This document shows, one piece after another, positions 33,634-41,619 of a stretch of 64,000 nucleotides of DNA. A program made the position numbers and the translations under genes. Source of the DNA: Paenibacillus tarimensis (GTDB lineage: Bacteria > Bacillota > Bacilli > Paenibacillales > Paenibacillaceae); contig NZ_JAKGAO010000014.1 in NCBI RefSeq assembly GCF_021532315.1, positions 62,001 to 126,000 of the forward strand. Direction: 5' to 3'. The notes below the pieces were generated by a model, which was given only the letters and a program-made list of their open reading frames with translations, ran no database searches and was not told the origin of the DNA. Positions within the stretch are counted from its first letter, which is position 1. Each line of letters starts with the position of its first letter.

Positions 33634-34101
33634 GTGACGGAGCATCAACTGCTGCAGCAGCTTCAGAGGGAAGAAGAGGAGCTGCGGTTTGAAGATTTTA
33701 CGAATGAGACGGCCTATCAGACGGGGACGGCTATTATCGATAAGGCGCTGCGTGAGAAGAAGTCCATTGTTGTGGATATCCGTAAAGATGGCGAGCTGCT
33801 GTTCTACAGCCGGCTGAACGGCACCTCCTCAGGCAATGATGACTGGATCGGCTGGAAGAATAATGTCACGCATCACTTCGGACGCAGCTCCTATCATACG
33901 CATGTTCTGCTTAAGTCGCAGGGATCTACAGTTGAAGCCAGCGGGCTTGACCCTGCTGCCCATAAGGCGGAAGGCGGCTCTTTTCCTCTTAGATTGAAGG
34001 GAAACGATGCGATTCTGGGTACAATTACCGTGTCAGGGCTGCCTGGCGACGAGGATCACGGCATGGTGGTGTCGGTATTAAGAGAACTGCTCGGAAAGTA
34101 A
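33634..34101 (+). CDS. UPF0303/HbpS-like heme-degrading-domain protein
   Basis: 155 residues matching the UPF0303 (YBR137W/HbpS-GlcG) fold: IIDKALREKKSIVVDIRKDGE, LFYSRLNGTSSGNDDWIGWKNN, and the C-terminal GTITVSGLPGDEDH. The family is assigned to heme binding or breakdown in some members; activity here is not certain. Start GTG 33634 is used with AAAGGAAG upstream. It follows the two-component genes but after a terminator and a 150-base gap. Confidence 0.82.
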   Translation: MTEHQLLQQLQREEEELRFEDFTNETAYQTGTAIIDKALREKKSIVVDIRKDGELLFYSRLNGTSSGNDDWIGWKNNVTHHFGRSSYHTHVLLKSQGSTVEASGLDPAAHKAEGGSFPLRLKGNDAILGTITVSGLPGDEDHGMVVSVLRELLGK

Positions 34102-34129
34102 ATAAGGCAGGATGCGAGGGAGGGCCCCG

Positions 34130-34549
34130 ATGTTCAAAATCTTGTCGTCCATGCTGGCTGCTCTTATCCTCTCCGGTTGTGCTGTATATCTGAATGATGC
34201 AGGCGTTGAACAGGGGACTGCGGGTTACTCTGCTTTCTATGAATTCGGCATGGGCTTCGTCCTCTTGTTTTTTCTTTATCTATGTGTTGGCATCCCATTG
34301 TCGGTGCTGGCAGATCAGTATGTAAGGGGAGCCAGACGGAACCTGAAGACGATCGCTGCTTATTTTATAGCGGGTGTTGTCATGGGGCTCTTGCTGGTGA
34401 TCGTCAGAGGCTTGCCTGGTGAGCCGTCGGATCGGCTCCTTCTGATCCTGCAGTTTGGAGTGGCAGGACTTCTGTTTGGTGTTTGCCAGACGGCCGTGAA
34501 GATGGTCTTCACCAAGTTAGGGAAGAAGCTGGCACAGCGATACAGCTAG
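34130..34549 (+). CDS. hypothetical membrane lipoprotein
   Basis: 139 residues from ATG 34130 (GAGGGAGGG upstream). It begins with a lipobox-like LILSGC, then three hydrophobic spans (FVLLFFLYLCVGIPLSV, AYFIAGVVMGLLLVIV, LLFGVCQTAVKMVF). Not recognised. It lies 28 bases after the UPF0303 gene and probably shares its transcript. Confidence 0.65.
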   Translation: MFKILSSMLAALILSGCAVYLNDAGVEQGTAGYSAFYEFGMGFVLLFFLYLCVGIPLSVLADQYVRGARRNLKTIAAYFIAGVVMGLLLVIVRGLPGEPSDRLLLILQFGVAGLLFGVCQTAVKMVFTKLGKKLAQRYS

Positions 34550-34555
34550 TTAGGG

Positions 34556-35152
34556 CTACTTCACCCCTTTGATACACAGCCATCCTTTGGAGGTATTCTC
34601 GTAGAATTGAACAGCCGCAAACCCAGTACTGGAAAATAACTGCTCCATCTCTTCCTTGGTTTTGTGCGAGTGCATATGGTAGTTAATCTTGTATACCTCA
34701 GCAGTAATTATGAAGCAGCCGCTTTTCTTCAAAATCCTATATGCTTCCTTAACCCCGCCTTCCAGGTCGTCCCAGAAGTAATGGGTCTGGAAGGCCGTTA
34801 TCACATCAAAATAGTTGTCAGCAAAAGGGGTATCTGTTACGGACGCCTGAAGAATCTTCACTTTCCCTGACTCAACATCTTTTCGGTTCGCTTGGATCGA
34901 CTCTTTGACGGCTTGCCCGGAATAATCGATCCCGTATATTTTCCCGTGACTGCTCAAGGCAGATAAAGTCCGGATTGCTTTTCCCCCGCCGCAGCCGATA
35001 TCTAGGATATTCGAATGACCTCCGATATCCAGCTTCTCTAAAGCCCAATTGTTCATGCCGCTGTGTGCAGCATTCATAATGCTTAACATAAGCGAACCTA
35101 TGAATCCTTTAGGGTTTTTGGCTTGTTCAATTAACCTGTTCAGCATGCTCAT
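34556..35152 (-). CDS. class I SAM-dependent methyltransferase
   Basis: 198 residues with motif I NILDIGCGGGKAIRTL, the acidic end of beta-2 (IYGIDYSGQAV) and VITAFQTHYFWDDLEGGVKEAYRILKKSGCFII for motifs II-III. UbiE/Methyltransf_11 type, cytosolic, small-molecule substrate unknown. It starts 2 bases after the stop of the LysR gene on the same strand, so it is likely the second gene of that unit. Confidence 0.87.
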   Translation of the reverse strand: MSMLNRLIEQAKNPKGFIGSLMLSIMNAAHSGMNNWALEKLDIGGHSNILDIGCGGGKAIRTLSALSSHGKIYGIDYSGQAVKESIQANRKDVESGKVKILQASVTDTPFADNYFDVITAFQTHYFWDDLEGGVKEAYRILKKSGCFIITAEVYKINYHMHSHKTKEEMEQLFSSTGFAAVQFYENTSKGWLCIKGVK

Positions 35153-35154
35153 TA

Positions 35155-36066
35155 TTATCCCTCTCCTAACTGTGTATGGAGTCCATCCTGCAGCAGTCCA
35201 ATCAGCTTCCGCGCGGCGGTTGGCAGCGGGCTGCCCTTGACGGTAGCGATGCCGATTGTCCGGGATGGGATGGGCTCGGCAGTTCTCACTTCATACAGGG
35301 TGCCTTCGCGCAGCTGGGGCTCGATGAACTCGCGGGACAGGAAGGATACGCCGAGTCCGATCCTCGCGAATTCGATCAGCAGCTCCACGCTGCCAAGCTC
35401 GATCTCCGGCTTCAGCTGAAGTCCATGCTCCTCTGCAATCGCTTCTATGAAATCTCGCGTATTGCTGTTCTGCGACAGCACAATCAATGGATGCCCGAAC
35501 ACCTCGCGCAGCGGCACAACCCCTTGAGCCAGATGCTTATAACGCTCCCCCACGACAAAACAATCCTGGATCTCCGCAAGCGGGATCACATCGAACCATT
35601 CGGTATTCACTGGCAGATGCACGATCCCGCAGTCGGCCTGACCATCTCGCAGCCAGCGGACGATATCAGGCGTCTTCCCGTGGGACAGCTGGATATGAAT
35701 ATCCGGATATTCCCGCAGGTAATGCTCGAGATAAGGCAGCAGGAAGAATTTGCAGAGCGTATCGCTCGTCCCAATCCTTACCTCTCCCCGCTGCATCAGC
35801 TTGAACTGCTCAACTGCCTGCTCCCCGGTGGCCATGGCCTCCATTCCTTCGGCTACATGCCGGTACAGCACTTTCCCTTCCGCTGTCAGCTCCACACCCT
35901 TGGGCTTGCGAATGAACAACGCTATCCCCAGCTGTTCTTCTAACTGCTTAATGGCATAACTCACACTTGGCTGTGTAATGAACAGCAGCTCCGCCGCCCG
36001 GGTCACACTGCCGGTGAGCGCCACCATATAAAATGTCCGGTACAGCTCCAGATTCCCGATCCTCAC
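35155..36066 (-). CDS. LysR-family transcriptional regulator
   Basis: 303 residues from GTG 36066, which follows GAGGTGG at good spacing; the in-frame ATG at 36090 contains that ribosome site. N-terminal HTH (LYRTFYMVALTGSVTRAAEL then LFITQPSVSYAIKQLEEQLG) and a LysR substrate domain (EVRIGTSDTLCKFFLLPYL). Of the CysL/CbbR type. Divergent from the HAD gene, with a T-N11-A box between them, so it probably controls the HAD-hisC pair and itself. Confidence 0.9.
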   Translation of the reverse strand: MRIGNLELYRTFYMVALTGSVTRAAELLFITQPSVSYAIKQLEEQLGIALFIRKPKGVELTAEGKVLYRHVAEGMEAMATGEQAVEQFKLMQRGEVRIGTSDTLCKFFLLPYLEHYLREYPDIHIQLSHGKTPDIVRWLRDGQADCGIVHLPVNTEWFDVIPLAEIQDCFVVGERYKHLAQGVVPLREVFGHPLIVLSQNSNTRDFIEAIAEEHGLQLKPEIELGSVELLIEFARIGLGVSFLSREFIEPQLREGTLYEVRTAEPIPSRTIGIATVKGSPLPTAARKLIGLLQDGLHTQLGEG

Positions 36067-36094
36067 ATAGACCACCTCTATGGATTTCATTCAT

Positions 36095-36115
36095 AAGATT
36101 GATTTCATTTATCTT
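36095..36115. promoter_or_regulatory. LysR-type operator box
   Basis: AAGAT-N11-ATCTT, a perfect inverted repeat with the T-N11-A spacing of LysR sites, located midway between the LysR start and the HAD start. Confidence 0.65.
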
Positions 36116-36169
36116 GATGATCCTATTATAGTGAATTGCAAGAAGAATGAATAGGAGGGGAGCACAAGC

Positions 36170-36850
36170 ATGAAGAAACCCAAGGCGGTGCTGTTTGATC
36201 TTGATGATACCATTATTGATCGCCGTCTCTCGCTGGAGAAGTACTCGCTTCAGCTGGCAGCCGACTTCGCCTATGCGCTAACGAGCCTTCATACCGAACA
36301 GCTTAATGCAAGAATCGTTCAGCAGGATGCCCAGGGCTACAAGCCACGCGACCAATTTATTAACGACCTGATGAGGGCGATACCTTGGAGCGCCCCTGTC
36401 ACCTACGATGAGCTTCGCAGTCATTGGTTCCAGCATTATCCGATGTCCAGTGTCGTGGCAGAAGGCGCGCGGGAGGTAATGAAGCAGCTGGCTGCGGAGC
36501 ATCTGATGCTCGGGATTGTAACCAATGGAGCGACTGTCGTCCAGCACACCAAGATCGACCGGCTCGGTATCCGGCCCATGATGAAGACCGTCATCGTATC
36601 CGAGGAAGCAGGGCTGAGGAAGCCTGATCCGGGCATTTTCGCCGCAGCCCTTCGGGAGATGAATGTTCAGCCTGAGGAAGTATGGTTCGTCGGTGACCAT
36701 CCGGTCAATGACATGATCGGGGCGAGGGAAGCGGGGCTGACTCCCGTATGGCTTAGAGGCAAGCATCCATGGCCTGAGGATGTGACCGAGCCATCCATAC
36801 AGATCGACCGCTGGCAGGAGCTTCTTATCTTGCTGAGAGGAGAGGGATGA
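36170..36850 (+). CDS. HAD-superfamily phosphohydrolase
   Basis: 226 residues. Motif I VLFDLDDTIIDRR supplies nucleophile Asp and acid Asp; motif II is IVTNGA, motif III Lys in EEAGLRKPDPGIF and motif IV VGDHPVNDMIGAREAG. A helical cap lies at about residues 20-80, as in YjjG/YfnB-type phosphatases. GGAGGGGAGC precedes ATG 36170. HisC starts 3 bases after the stop. A nearby aminotransferase suggests a phosphorylated amino-acid-pathway substrate, such as histidinol phosphate; that is inference. Confidence 0.87.
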   Translation: MKKPKAVLFDLDDTIIDRRLSLEKYSLQLAADFAYALTSLHTEQLNARIVQQDAQGYKPRDQFINDLMRAIPWSAPVTYDELRSHWFQHYPMSSVVAEGAREVMKQLAAEHLMLGIVTNGATVVQHTKIDRLGIRPMMKTVIVSEEAGLRKPDPGIFAAALREMNVQPEEVWFVGDHPVNDMIGAREAGLTPVWLRGKHPWPEDVTEPSIQIDRWQELLILLRGEG

Positions 36851-36853
36851 ATC

Positions 36854-37960
36854 ATGCAAAAATCTGTCGTTTCGCCGCGCGGGGCACTGGCACAGTTAAC
36901 CCCGTATACACCGGGCAAGCCGATATGGGAGGTACAGCAGGAGCTTGGCCTCAAGCGGGTCATTAAGCTGGCTTCCAATGAAAATCCGCTTGGCCCGTCA
37001 CCCAAGGCACTGGAAGCCGTTCAAGCATCGATTGCAGACAGCCACCGCTATCCGGATGCGCATGCGGCTGTGCTGAAGAACACGATTGCCGGGGTGCACA
37101 GATTGCAGCCGGAGAATGTGGTGGCCGGCAACGGTGCCGATGAGCTGATCAAGCTGATTTCAGAAGCTTATCTGGATGCAGGGGATGAGATTGTTATCCC
37201 AAGTCCGACCTTCTCGGAATATGAGTTTGGCGCCAGGCTTATGGGGACTAACGTAATAAGCGTGCCGCTGGGTGAAGGGTTTGAATACGATGTGCAGAAT
37301 ATTCTCCAAGCTCTCACTCCCCGTACCAAGCTCATCTATCTCTGTTCGCCGAATAACCCGACTGGCACCTGTCTCAGGCGGGATCAACTGGTACAGCTGC
37401 TGGAGGCTGTTCCGCCGGGCATACTGATCATCTTCGATGCGGCTTACTCGCATTATGCTGACGAACCGGACTATTCGGACGGGATTGAATTTGTGCAAAA
37501 AGGCTGTCCGCTTCTCGTGCTGCAAACCTGCTCCAAGATCTATGGCCTTGCCGGCCTGCGTGTCGGCTACGCGCTTGCGCCCGCAGCGGTCGTTGCGGCT
37601 ATCGAGAAGGTGCGTGAGCCGTTCAATGTGAATGCGCTGGCACAAGCGGCGGCGGCAGCTGCCTTGAACGACAGCGAGCATGTCCAGGCATCCCGGGCCT
37701 GCGTGGCCGCTGGGCGTGAGCAGCTGTACGGAATCTTTGACCGTCTGAAGCTCAGCTATACCCGAAGCTCGGGCAATTTTATACTGGTCCGTGCGGGAGA
37801 GCGAGCGGGAGAGGTTTACGAGAGTCTGCTGCATGCGGGCATCATTGTGCGGGGCGGAGCCGGCTGGGGCCTGCCGGACTACCTGCGGGTCTCGGTTGGA
37901 ACGGAAGAAGAGAACCGGCTGCTTGGCGAGGTGCTGAATACTATTTTGCAGCAGCATTAA
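36854..37960 (+). CDS. hisC: histidinol-phosphate aminotransferase
   Basis: 368 residues, normal HisC length. Class I/II PLP enzyme: IKLASNENPLGPSPKA near residue 37-52, VAGNGADELIKLI, YLCSPNNPTGTC, the FDAAYSHYAD block and QTCSKIYGLAGLRVGYA with the Schiff-base Lys. Converts imidazole-acetol phosphate and glutamate to histidinol phosphate; also used for aromatic amino acids in Firmicutes. The rest of the his operon is not here, so it is a stand-alone copy coupled to a HAD phosphatase, and a specialised role is possible. Confidence 0.9.
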   Translation: MQKSVVSPRGALAQLTPYTPGKPIWEVQQELGLKRVIKLASNENPLGPSPKALEAVQASIADSHRYPDAHAAVLKNTIAGVHRLQPENVVAGNGADELIKLISEAYLDAGDEIVIPSPTFSEYEFGARLMGTNVISVPLGEGFEYDVQNILQALTPRTKLIYLCSPNNPTGTCLRRDQLVQLLEAVPPGILIIFDAAYSHYADEPDYSDGIEFVQKGCPLLVLQTCSKIYGLAGLRVGYALAPAAVVAAIEKVREPFNVNALAQAAAAAALNDSEHVQASRACVAAGREQLYGIFDRLKLSYTRSSGNFILVRAGERAGEVYESLLHAGIIVRGGAGWGLPDYLRVSVGTEEENRLLGEVLNTILQQH

Positions 37961-37979
37961 AGGTATATTCGTGACACGG

Positions 37980-38498
37980 TTACTTATACAGCTGTTTCTG
38001 GAAGATAACCTGCCCTGACTGGTCTTCAGCGGTAATCTCTACCGATTTGAAAGGCTGGCTGGAGATGTAATACCACAGTGTATCTAGTTCATCCGGAACG
38101 AGTGTGGCCTTCTCTCGGGATACGGATACACTGGAGATTTGCGGATTTGTGATCAGGCCATACATAACGTATTGATCCAGCTGCTGTGATTCGCTAGTGC
38201 CGTAACTGAAGCCGTTGCTGGATTGATAGGGTGGAATGCTGCCAACTATATGTGTTTCATAATCGTTATTTACTTGGATCAGGGCAAGTCCTGCCGATTG
38301 TTTGTGGTTTCTATAGAAGGCGTAAGTGTACGGGTCATTCGTTTCAGCGTGAATAAGCTTGACAAAGGAATCATCTCTGCTGCTTATTGCCTGCTCGATC
38401 TTCTCCTTAGGCGACCTTGTATCCAGAAGGAGTATGACGGCTGCAATGACCAGTAAGCCAATTAGCGGGATCGCGTACATCAGGCGTTTACGATTCAT
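37980..38498 (-). CDS. hypothetical membrane-anchored protein
   Basis: 172 residues: N-terminal anchor MNRKRLMYAIPLIGLLVIAA followed by an extracellular beta-rich part. It ends SVEITAEDQSGQVIFQKQLY. GGAGGGG precedes the start on the minus strand. Not recognised. Convergent with hisC; the two stops are 20 bases apart and I see no clear terminator between them. Confidence 0.65.
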   Translation of the reverse strand: MNRKRLMYAIPLIGLLVIAAVILLLDTRSPKEKIEQAISSRDDSFVKLIHAETNDPYTYAFYRNHKQSAGLALIQVNNDYETHIVGSIPPYQSSNGFSYGTSESQQLDQYVMYGLITNPQISSVSVSREKATLVPDELDTLWYYISSQPFKSVEITAEDQSGQVIFQKQLYK

Positions 38499-38534
38499 CT
38501 TCTACCCCTCCTTTACTATCATGTATATTAAGAC

Positions 38535-38571
38535 CGAGAAACCTTTATACAATAGTGATAAAGGTTTCTCG
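38535..38571. terminator. perfect hairpin downstream of the coiled-coil gene
   Basis: CGAGAAACCTTTAT pairs perfectly with ATAAAGGTTTCTCG over a 9-base loop. T tracts on both sides are short, but the position at the 3-prime side of the minus-strand gene at 38594 fits termination. Confidence 0.6.
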
Positions 38572-38593
38572 TTATCTATATGAATAGTTACAG

Positions 38594-39466
38594 TCAGTGA
38601 GTGTATATCCACTGACTTGCATCACTCCAATTGTAACCTTCATTAGACCATCCTATAGTTGCGGAATAAGGGCCGATACCTAGACTGCTAATTGAAGTTG
38701 TATTCCATGTATGAGCATAGGTGCCGTGGTATTGAGTTTTATTCCCGCTGCTTGGCTCAGTTGCAAATTCAAAGTAAATATTAAAATTTCCGGAATGAGA
38801 GTTATAATTCCGTATTTTCCCGGCATTAATTTTATCTTGCCACTTCCATGACCTCCCGTAGTTGCTATAGTCCTCATAAAAGGTTACATTATCTTGAGAC
38901 TGTCCTTCCCAATAATCATATACATAAGCGCTCGTTGAATGGGTGAGAATTTGACGATTTAAACCTACTGTAAAGCCTTCATATCCACCTAAATTACCGT
39001 CTCCAGACTTTTGATTTAAATACTCACGATTAGCCCACTCGTAATCAACTGATACGACCCAACTATTAGAGAAAATTGTATCGTAATACATAGTTCCTGT
39101 GAAGGTTACTTTCCCATCAGAAAGAGGAAATACTACCCCATAATCCGATGGATCAATTTCAACCAGCCCAATAATTTGTCTCATATTTGTCTCTTTATAC
39201 CTAATTTCCTTATTCAAAGTATTGAGTTCATCTGTTGTTTGTTTAATGTCGTCTGCTGAGGTCGAGGAACTGTTAACCTCACTTACCCTCCTTTTCAATG
39301 CTTTTATTCTCGCTTTTTTAGCACTAAGGTCGCTTAAAAATTGGTTGATCTCTTTGCCTCTCTGTGCTTTTAACGCACTATTTTTCATCTCTGAAATGTT
39401 AATACTTTGAGCCGTAGCTAGATCTGTAGCAAATGAAGTGATTAGCAAAAATACGACAAACCACAT
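38594..39466 (-). CDS. secreted coiled-coil and beta-domain protein (unknown), AT-rich
   Basis: 290 residues as read. A signal sequence (FVVFLLITSFATDLATAQ) is followed by a coiled coil (about residues 30-95, LSAKKARIKALKRRVSEV then LNTLNKEIRYKET) and a beta-rich domain full of Tyr, Trp and Asn (VSVDYEWANREY, YVYDYWEGQSQDN, TIGWSNEGYNW). AT content is well above its neighbours. The best ribosome site (CCAGGAGGT) serves an ATG at 39483, but the A7 run there puts it out of frame; eight A would give MKKKGLMWFVV as a complete signal peptide. Function unknown; the setting beside a Cys-rich peptide suggests an antagonism or surface role. Confidence 0.65.
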   Translation of the reverse strand: MWFVVFLLITSFATDLATAQSINISEMKNSALKAQRGKEINQFLSDLSAKKARIKALKRRVSEVNSSSTSADDIKQTTDELNTLNKEIRYKETNMRQIIGLVEIDPSDYGVVFPLSDGKVTFTGTMYYDTIFSNSWVVSVDYEWANREYLNQKSGDGNLGGYEGFTVGLNRQILTHSTSAYVYDYWEGQSQDNVTFYEDYSNYGRSWKWQDKINAGKIRNYNSHSGNFNIYFEFATEPSSGNKTQYHGTYAHTWNTTSISSLGIGPYSATIGWSNEGYNWSDASQWIYTH

Positions 39467-39510
39467 TAATCCCTTTTTTTCATTAGTAGTGTTACCTCCT
39501 GGTAAATAGT

Positions 39511-39534
39511 ATCAAACATATATTATTGTTTGAT
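39511..39534. promoter_or_regulatory. 24-bp palindrome upstream of coiled-coil gene
   Basis: ATCAAACA (39511-39518), 8 bases, TGTTTGAT (39527-39534): perfect arms, directly upstream of the AGGAGG of the minus-strand gene and between two divergent genes. It looks like an operator; no cognate regulator is obvious nearby. Confidence 0.55.
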
Positions 39535-39688
39535 CTAATGTAATGTTATTATAAAAAAACAAAGTAAATTAAGAGGATATTGTAACAATTACATAGTTTA
39601 ATAGTAATAATAACGCGACAATTTTTTGGTGGTAATTATGTACTATTTATGTTAATTTAGTGACTACACATTAATTAACCAGGCTGTA

Positions 39689-40090
39689 ATGTACAAAGGA
39701 TTTAGACATGTAGAGTTAAATAACCGTGAATACGATTTCGTTGCCGTTAAATATAGTGTATATTCAAGAGAAGAGGACGGAGAATATATTGCGTTGGCAG
39801 CATGGGTAGACATGAACAGTAAGCAGGCTCTTGACGTTACGGTGACACATATTGATAACAATAATGATATCAGTCTAGTTTTTCAATCAACTAACAGTAC
39901 AACAAGCAACCCGGGTGTGATTACTACCGATGATTTTCAGTTTAACGGCCAATCCTTTGTATGCAGCATGACCGGACTGTTTGCTTGTATCAGTTACTGT
40001 GGGATCTGGCACTTAGTTAACCCTGGAGAAGGCCTTACTTGTGATATTCTTTGCGGCGGTGCCTTTGCGTTCGCTTGCTCTGGTGCATAA
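39689..40090 (+). CDS. Cys-rich bacteriocin-like precursor (tentative)
   Basis: 133 residues: an N-terminal beta-type region and a hydrophobic Gly/Cys-rich tail from residue 90, with six Cys at 92, 100, 104, 118, 122 and 130 (VCSMTGLFACISYC, TCDILCGGAFAFAC). The tail resembles halocin-C8-like and other disulfide-rich antimicrobial cores. No ribosome site precedes ATG 39689. A better-placed ATG at 39638 (GGTGG before it) is in the same frame but is cut by TAA at 39653-39655, so the gene may carry a nonsense mutation. No signal peptide in the open part. A short membrane protein follows, as an immunity gene would. Function is inference. Confidence 0.45.
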   Translation: MYKGFRHVELNNREYDFVAVKYSVYSREEDGEYIALAAWVDMNSKQALDVTVTHIDNNNDISLVFQSTNSTTSNPGVITTDDFQFNGQSFVCSMTGLFACISYCGIWHLVNPGEGLTCDILCGGAFAFACSGA

Positions 40091-40113
40091 TATAACTTGG
40101 AATAATATATCTG

Positions 40114-40151
40114 CAGTGCACAGGCTGTGTCTGTAAAATGCCTGTGCACTG
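40114..40151 (+). terminator. perfect 12-bp hairpin between Cys-rich ORF and membrane protein
   Basis: CAGTGCACAGGC (40114-40125) pairs perfectly with GCCTGTGCACTG (40140-40151). There is no T tract, so processing or partial termination between precursor and downstream gene is more likely than complete stop. Confidence 0.65.
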
Positions 40152-40386
40152 TGACATGCTGGAGGGTTTTTATGGGTGCAAAGTTTTTACGTGGAGATCA
40201 ATTACGTTATGGATTCTTCCATTGTTATTGATGGGTGCCTACACATTCTTTCACTACAAAACGTTTAATCTCTATGAAATATCATTCTTTAATCCCTTCC
40301 AAGGAGCATATCTAATATATATAGGCTGGTTTCTAATTGGGCTTACAATAAATATTGTTCAGTTCGTTAAAGCGAGGAAAAAGTGA
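40138..40386 (+). CDS. small membrane protein, possible immunity protein, start unclear
   Basis: The open frame has two clear spans (ITLWILPLLLMGAYTFF and YLIYIGWFLIGLTINIVQF) and a basic end KARKK. ATG 40138 lies inside a hairpin and lacks a ribosome site. The good site GGAGGG serves ATG 40171, which is one frame off; one more T in the TTTTT at 40181-40185 would give MGAKFFTWRSITLWILP, a natural start. So the gene may be frameshifted at a homopolymer. Small two-span basic proteins behind bacteriocin genes are often immunity proteins; that role is inferred from position only. Confidence 0.45.
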   Translation: MPVHCDMLEGFYGCKVFTWRSITLWILPLLLMGAYTFFHYKTFNLYEISFFNPFQGAYLIYIGWFLIGLTINIVQFVKARKK

Positions 40387-40591
40387 AGGTGCATCCAAGC
40401 GAGTGCTGAGAATTATTAATAATGAAATGTCAGGTCAGGCAGGGGGTTATACACCTACCTGTCCTTTACATATGAGCTGCATAAGCGGTCTCCTCTCTTC
40501 TGTGAGGAGAGCGGTAGGTCTAGGAGTATTGTTTTAAATGCGAACTATTACGTATGGCTTGGAAATCCACAGAGCCAGGGAGAGGAGCTTG

Positions 40592-41575
40592 ATGATGGAT
40601 AAGACAATCAAGTGGGGCATTATGGGACCGGGCGGCATTGCGCGGAGCTTTGCAGCGGATTTGATGCAGACACCCGGCGCGGAATTGGCAGCGGTTGCAT
40701 CGAGGTCGAAGGAGCGGGCAGATGCCTTCGCGCAGGAGTTCGGTGCCGCACGGAGCTACGACAGCTATGAGGCATTCGTGCAGGATGAAGAGGTGGACAT
40801 CGTTTATATCGGCACCCTGCATCCGGCCCACAAGGAAGGCATGCTGCTCTGCCTGCGTGCGGGTAAGGCGGTGCTGTGCGAGAAGCCTTTTACCATGAAC
40901 GCCGAGGAAGCAGAGGAAGTGATGCGGGTCGCAAGGGAGAACGGCACGTTCATCATGGAAGCCATGTGGACACGGTATCTGCCGGCCATTGTGCAGACCA
41001 GGACCTGGATAGAGGAAGGGCGGATCGGCGAGGTGAAGATGGTCACGGCCGACTTCGGCTTCGATATCGGCTGGGCGCCGGAGAGCAGGCTGCTGAACAA
41101 GAAGCTCGGCGGCGGAGCGCTGCTGGACGCAGGCATCTACCCGGTTTCCTTCGCTTCCATGATCTTTGGCCAGCAGCCGAGCCGCATAATGAGCAGTGCA
41201 CATATTGGAGAGACGGGCGTGGATGAACGCTTCACCGCCTTGTTCGAATACGAGGGCGGGAAGACTGCCCAGCTCAGTGCCAGTGTGAGGCTGCGCACGG
41301 CCAATAATGCCTTCATCTACGGTACGGCAGGCTATATTCATGTGCCAAACTTCCTCTTCGCTTCCTCTGCTTCGCTGCATACCGATGCGGAAGAGCCGCT
41401 TGTATTTACGGATAACCGCAAGCTGAAGGGGTACATATTCGAGGCCGAGGAAGCGATGCGCTGCCTGCGTGAGGGGCGCAAGGAAAGTGCTGTCATGCCG
41501 GCTGCCGAAACCTGCGATATAATGCGGACACTCGACCGGCTGCGCGGGCAGTGGGGACTGGAGTATACCGATTAA
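40592..41575 (+). CDS. Gfo/Idh/MocA-family oxidoreductase
   Basis: 327 residues from ATG 40592 (GAGAGGAGC before it); the longer frame to 40538 lacks a site. Rossmann GIMGPGGIARSF at the N-terminus, CEKPFTMNAEEAEE with the conserved EKP, then a GFO_IDH_MocA C-terminal domain (GGGALLDAGIYPVSF). NAD(P)-dependent dehydrogenase of sugars or inositols, substrate unknown; closest pattern is the trans-1,2-dihydrobenzene-1,2-diol dehydrogenase-like group. Single gene. Confidence 0.9.
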   Translation: MMDKTIKWGIMGPGGIARSFAADLMQTPGAELAAVASRSKERADAFAQEFGAARSYDSYEAFVQDEEVDIVYIGTLHPAHKEGMLLCLRAGKAVLCEKPFTMNAEEAEEVMRVARENGTFIMEAMWTRYLPAIVQTRTWIEEGRIGEVKMVTADFGFDIGWAPESRLLNKKLGGGALLDAGIYPVSFASMIFGQQPSRIMSSAHIGETGVDERFTALFEYEGGKTAQLSASVRLRTANNAFIYGTAGYIHVPNFLFASSASLHTDAEEPLVFTDNRKLKGYIFEAEEAMRCLREGRKESAVMPAAETCDIMRTLDRLRGQWGLEYTD

Positions 41576-41619
41576 GAGCAGGTTGCGGACCGGTGCCAGC
41601 CTCGTATTCGATAATGAAG

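Noticed and set aside
40355-40537. ORF ending in a Thr/Cys-rich stretch (TPTCPLHMSCISG) that looks lanthipeptide-like
   Set aside because: No ribosome site, it starts inside the membrane-protein gene, and no modifying enzyme gene is nearby.
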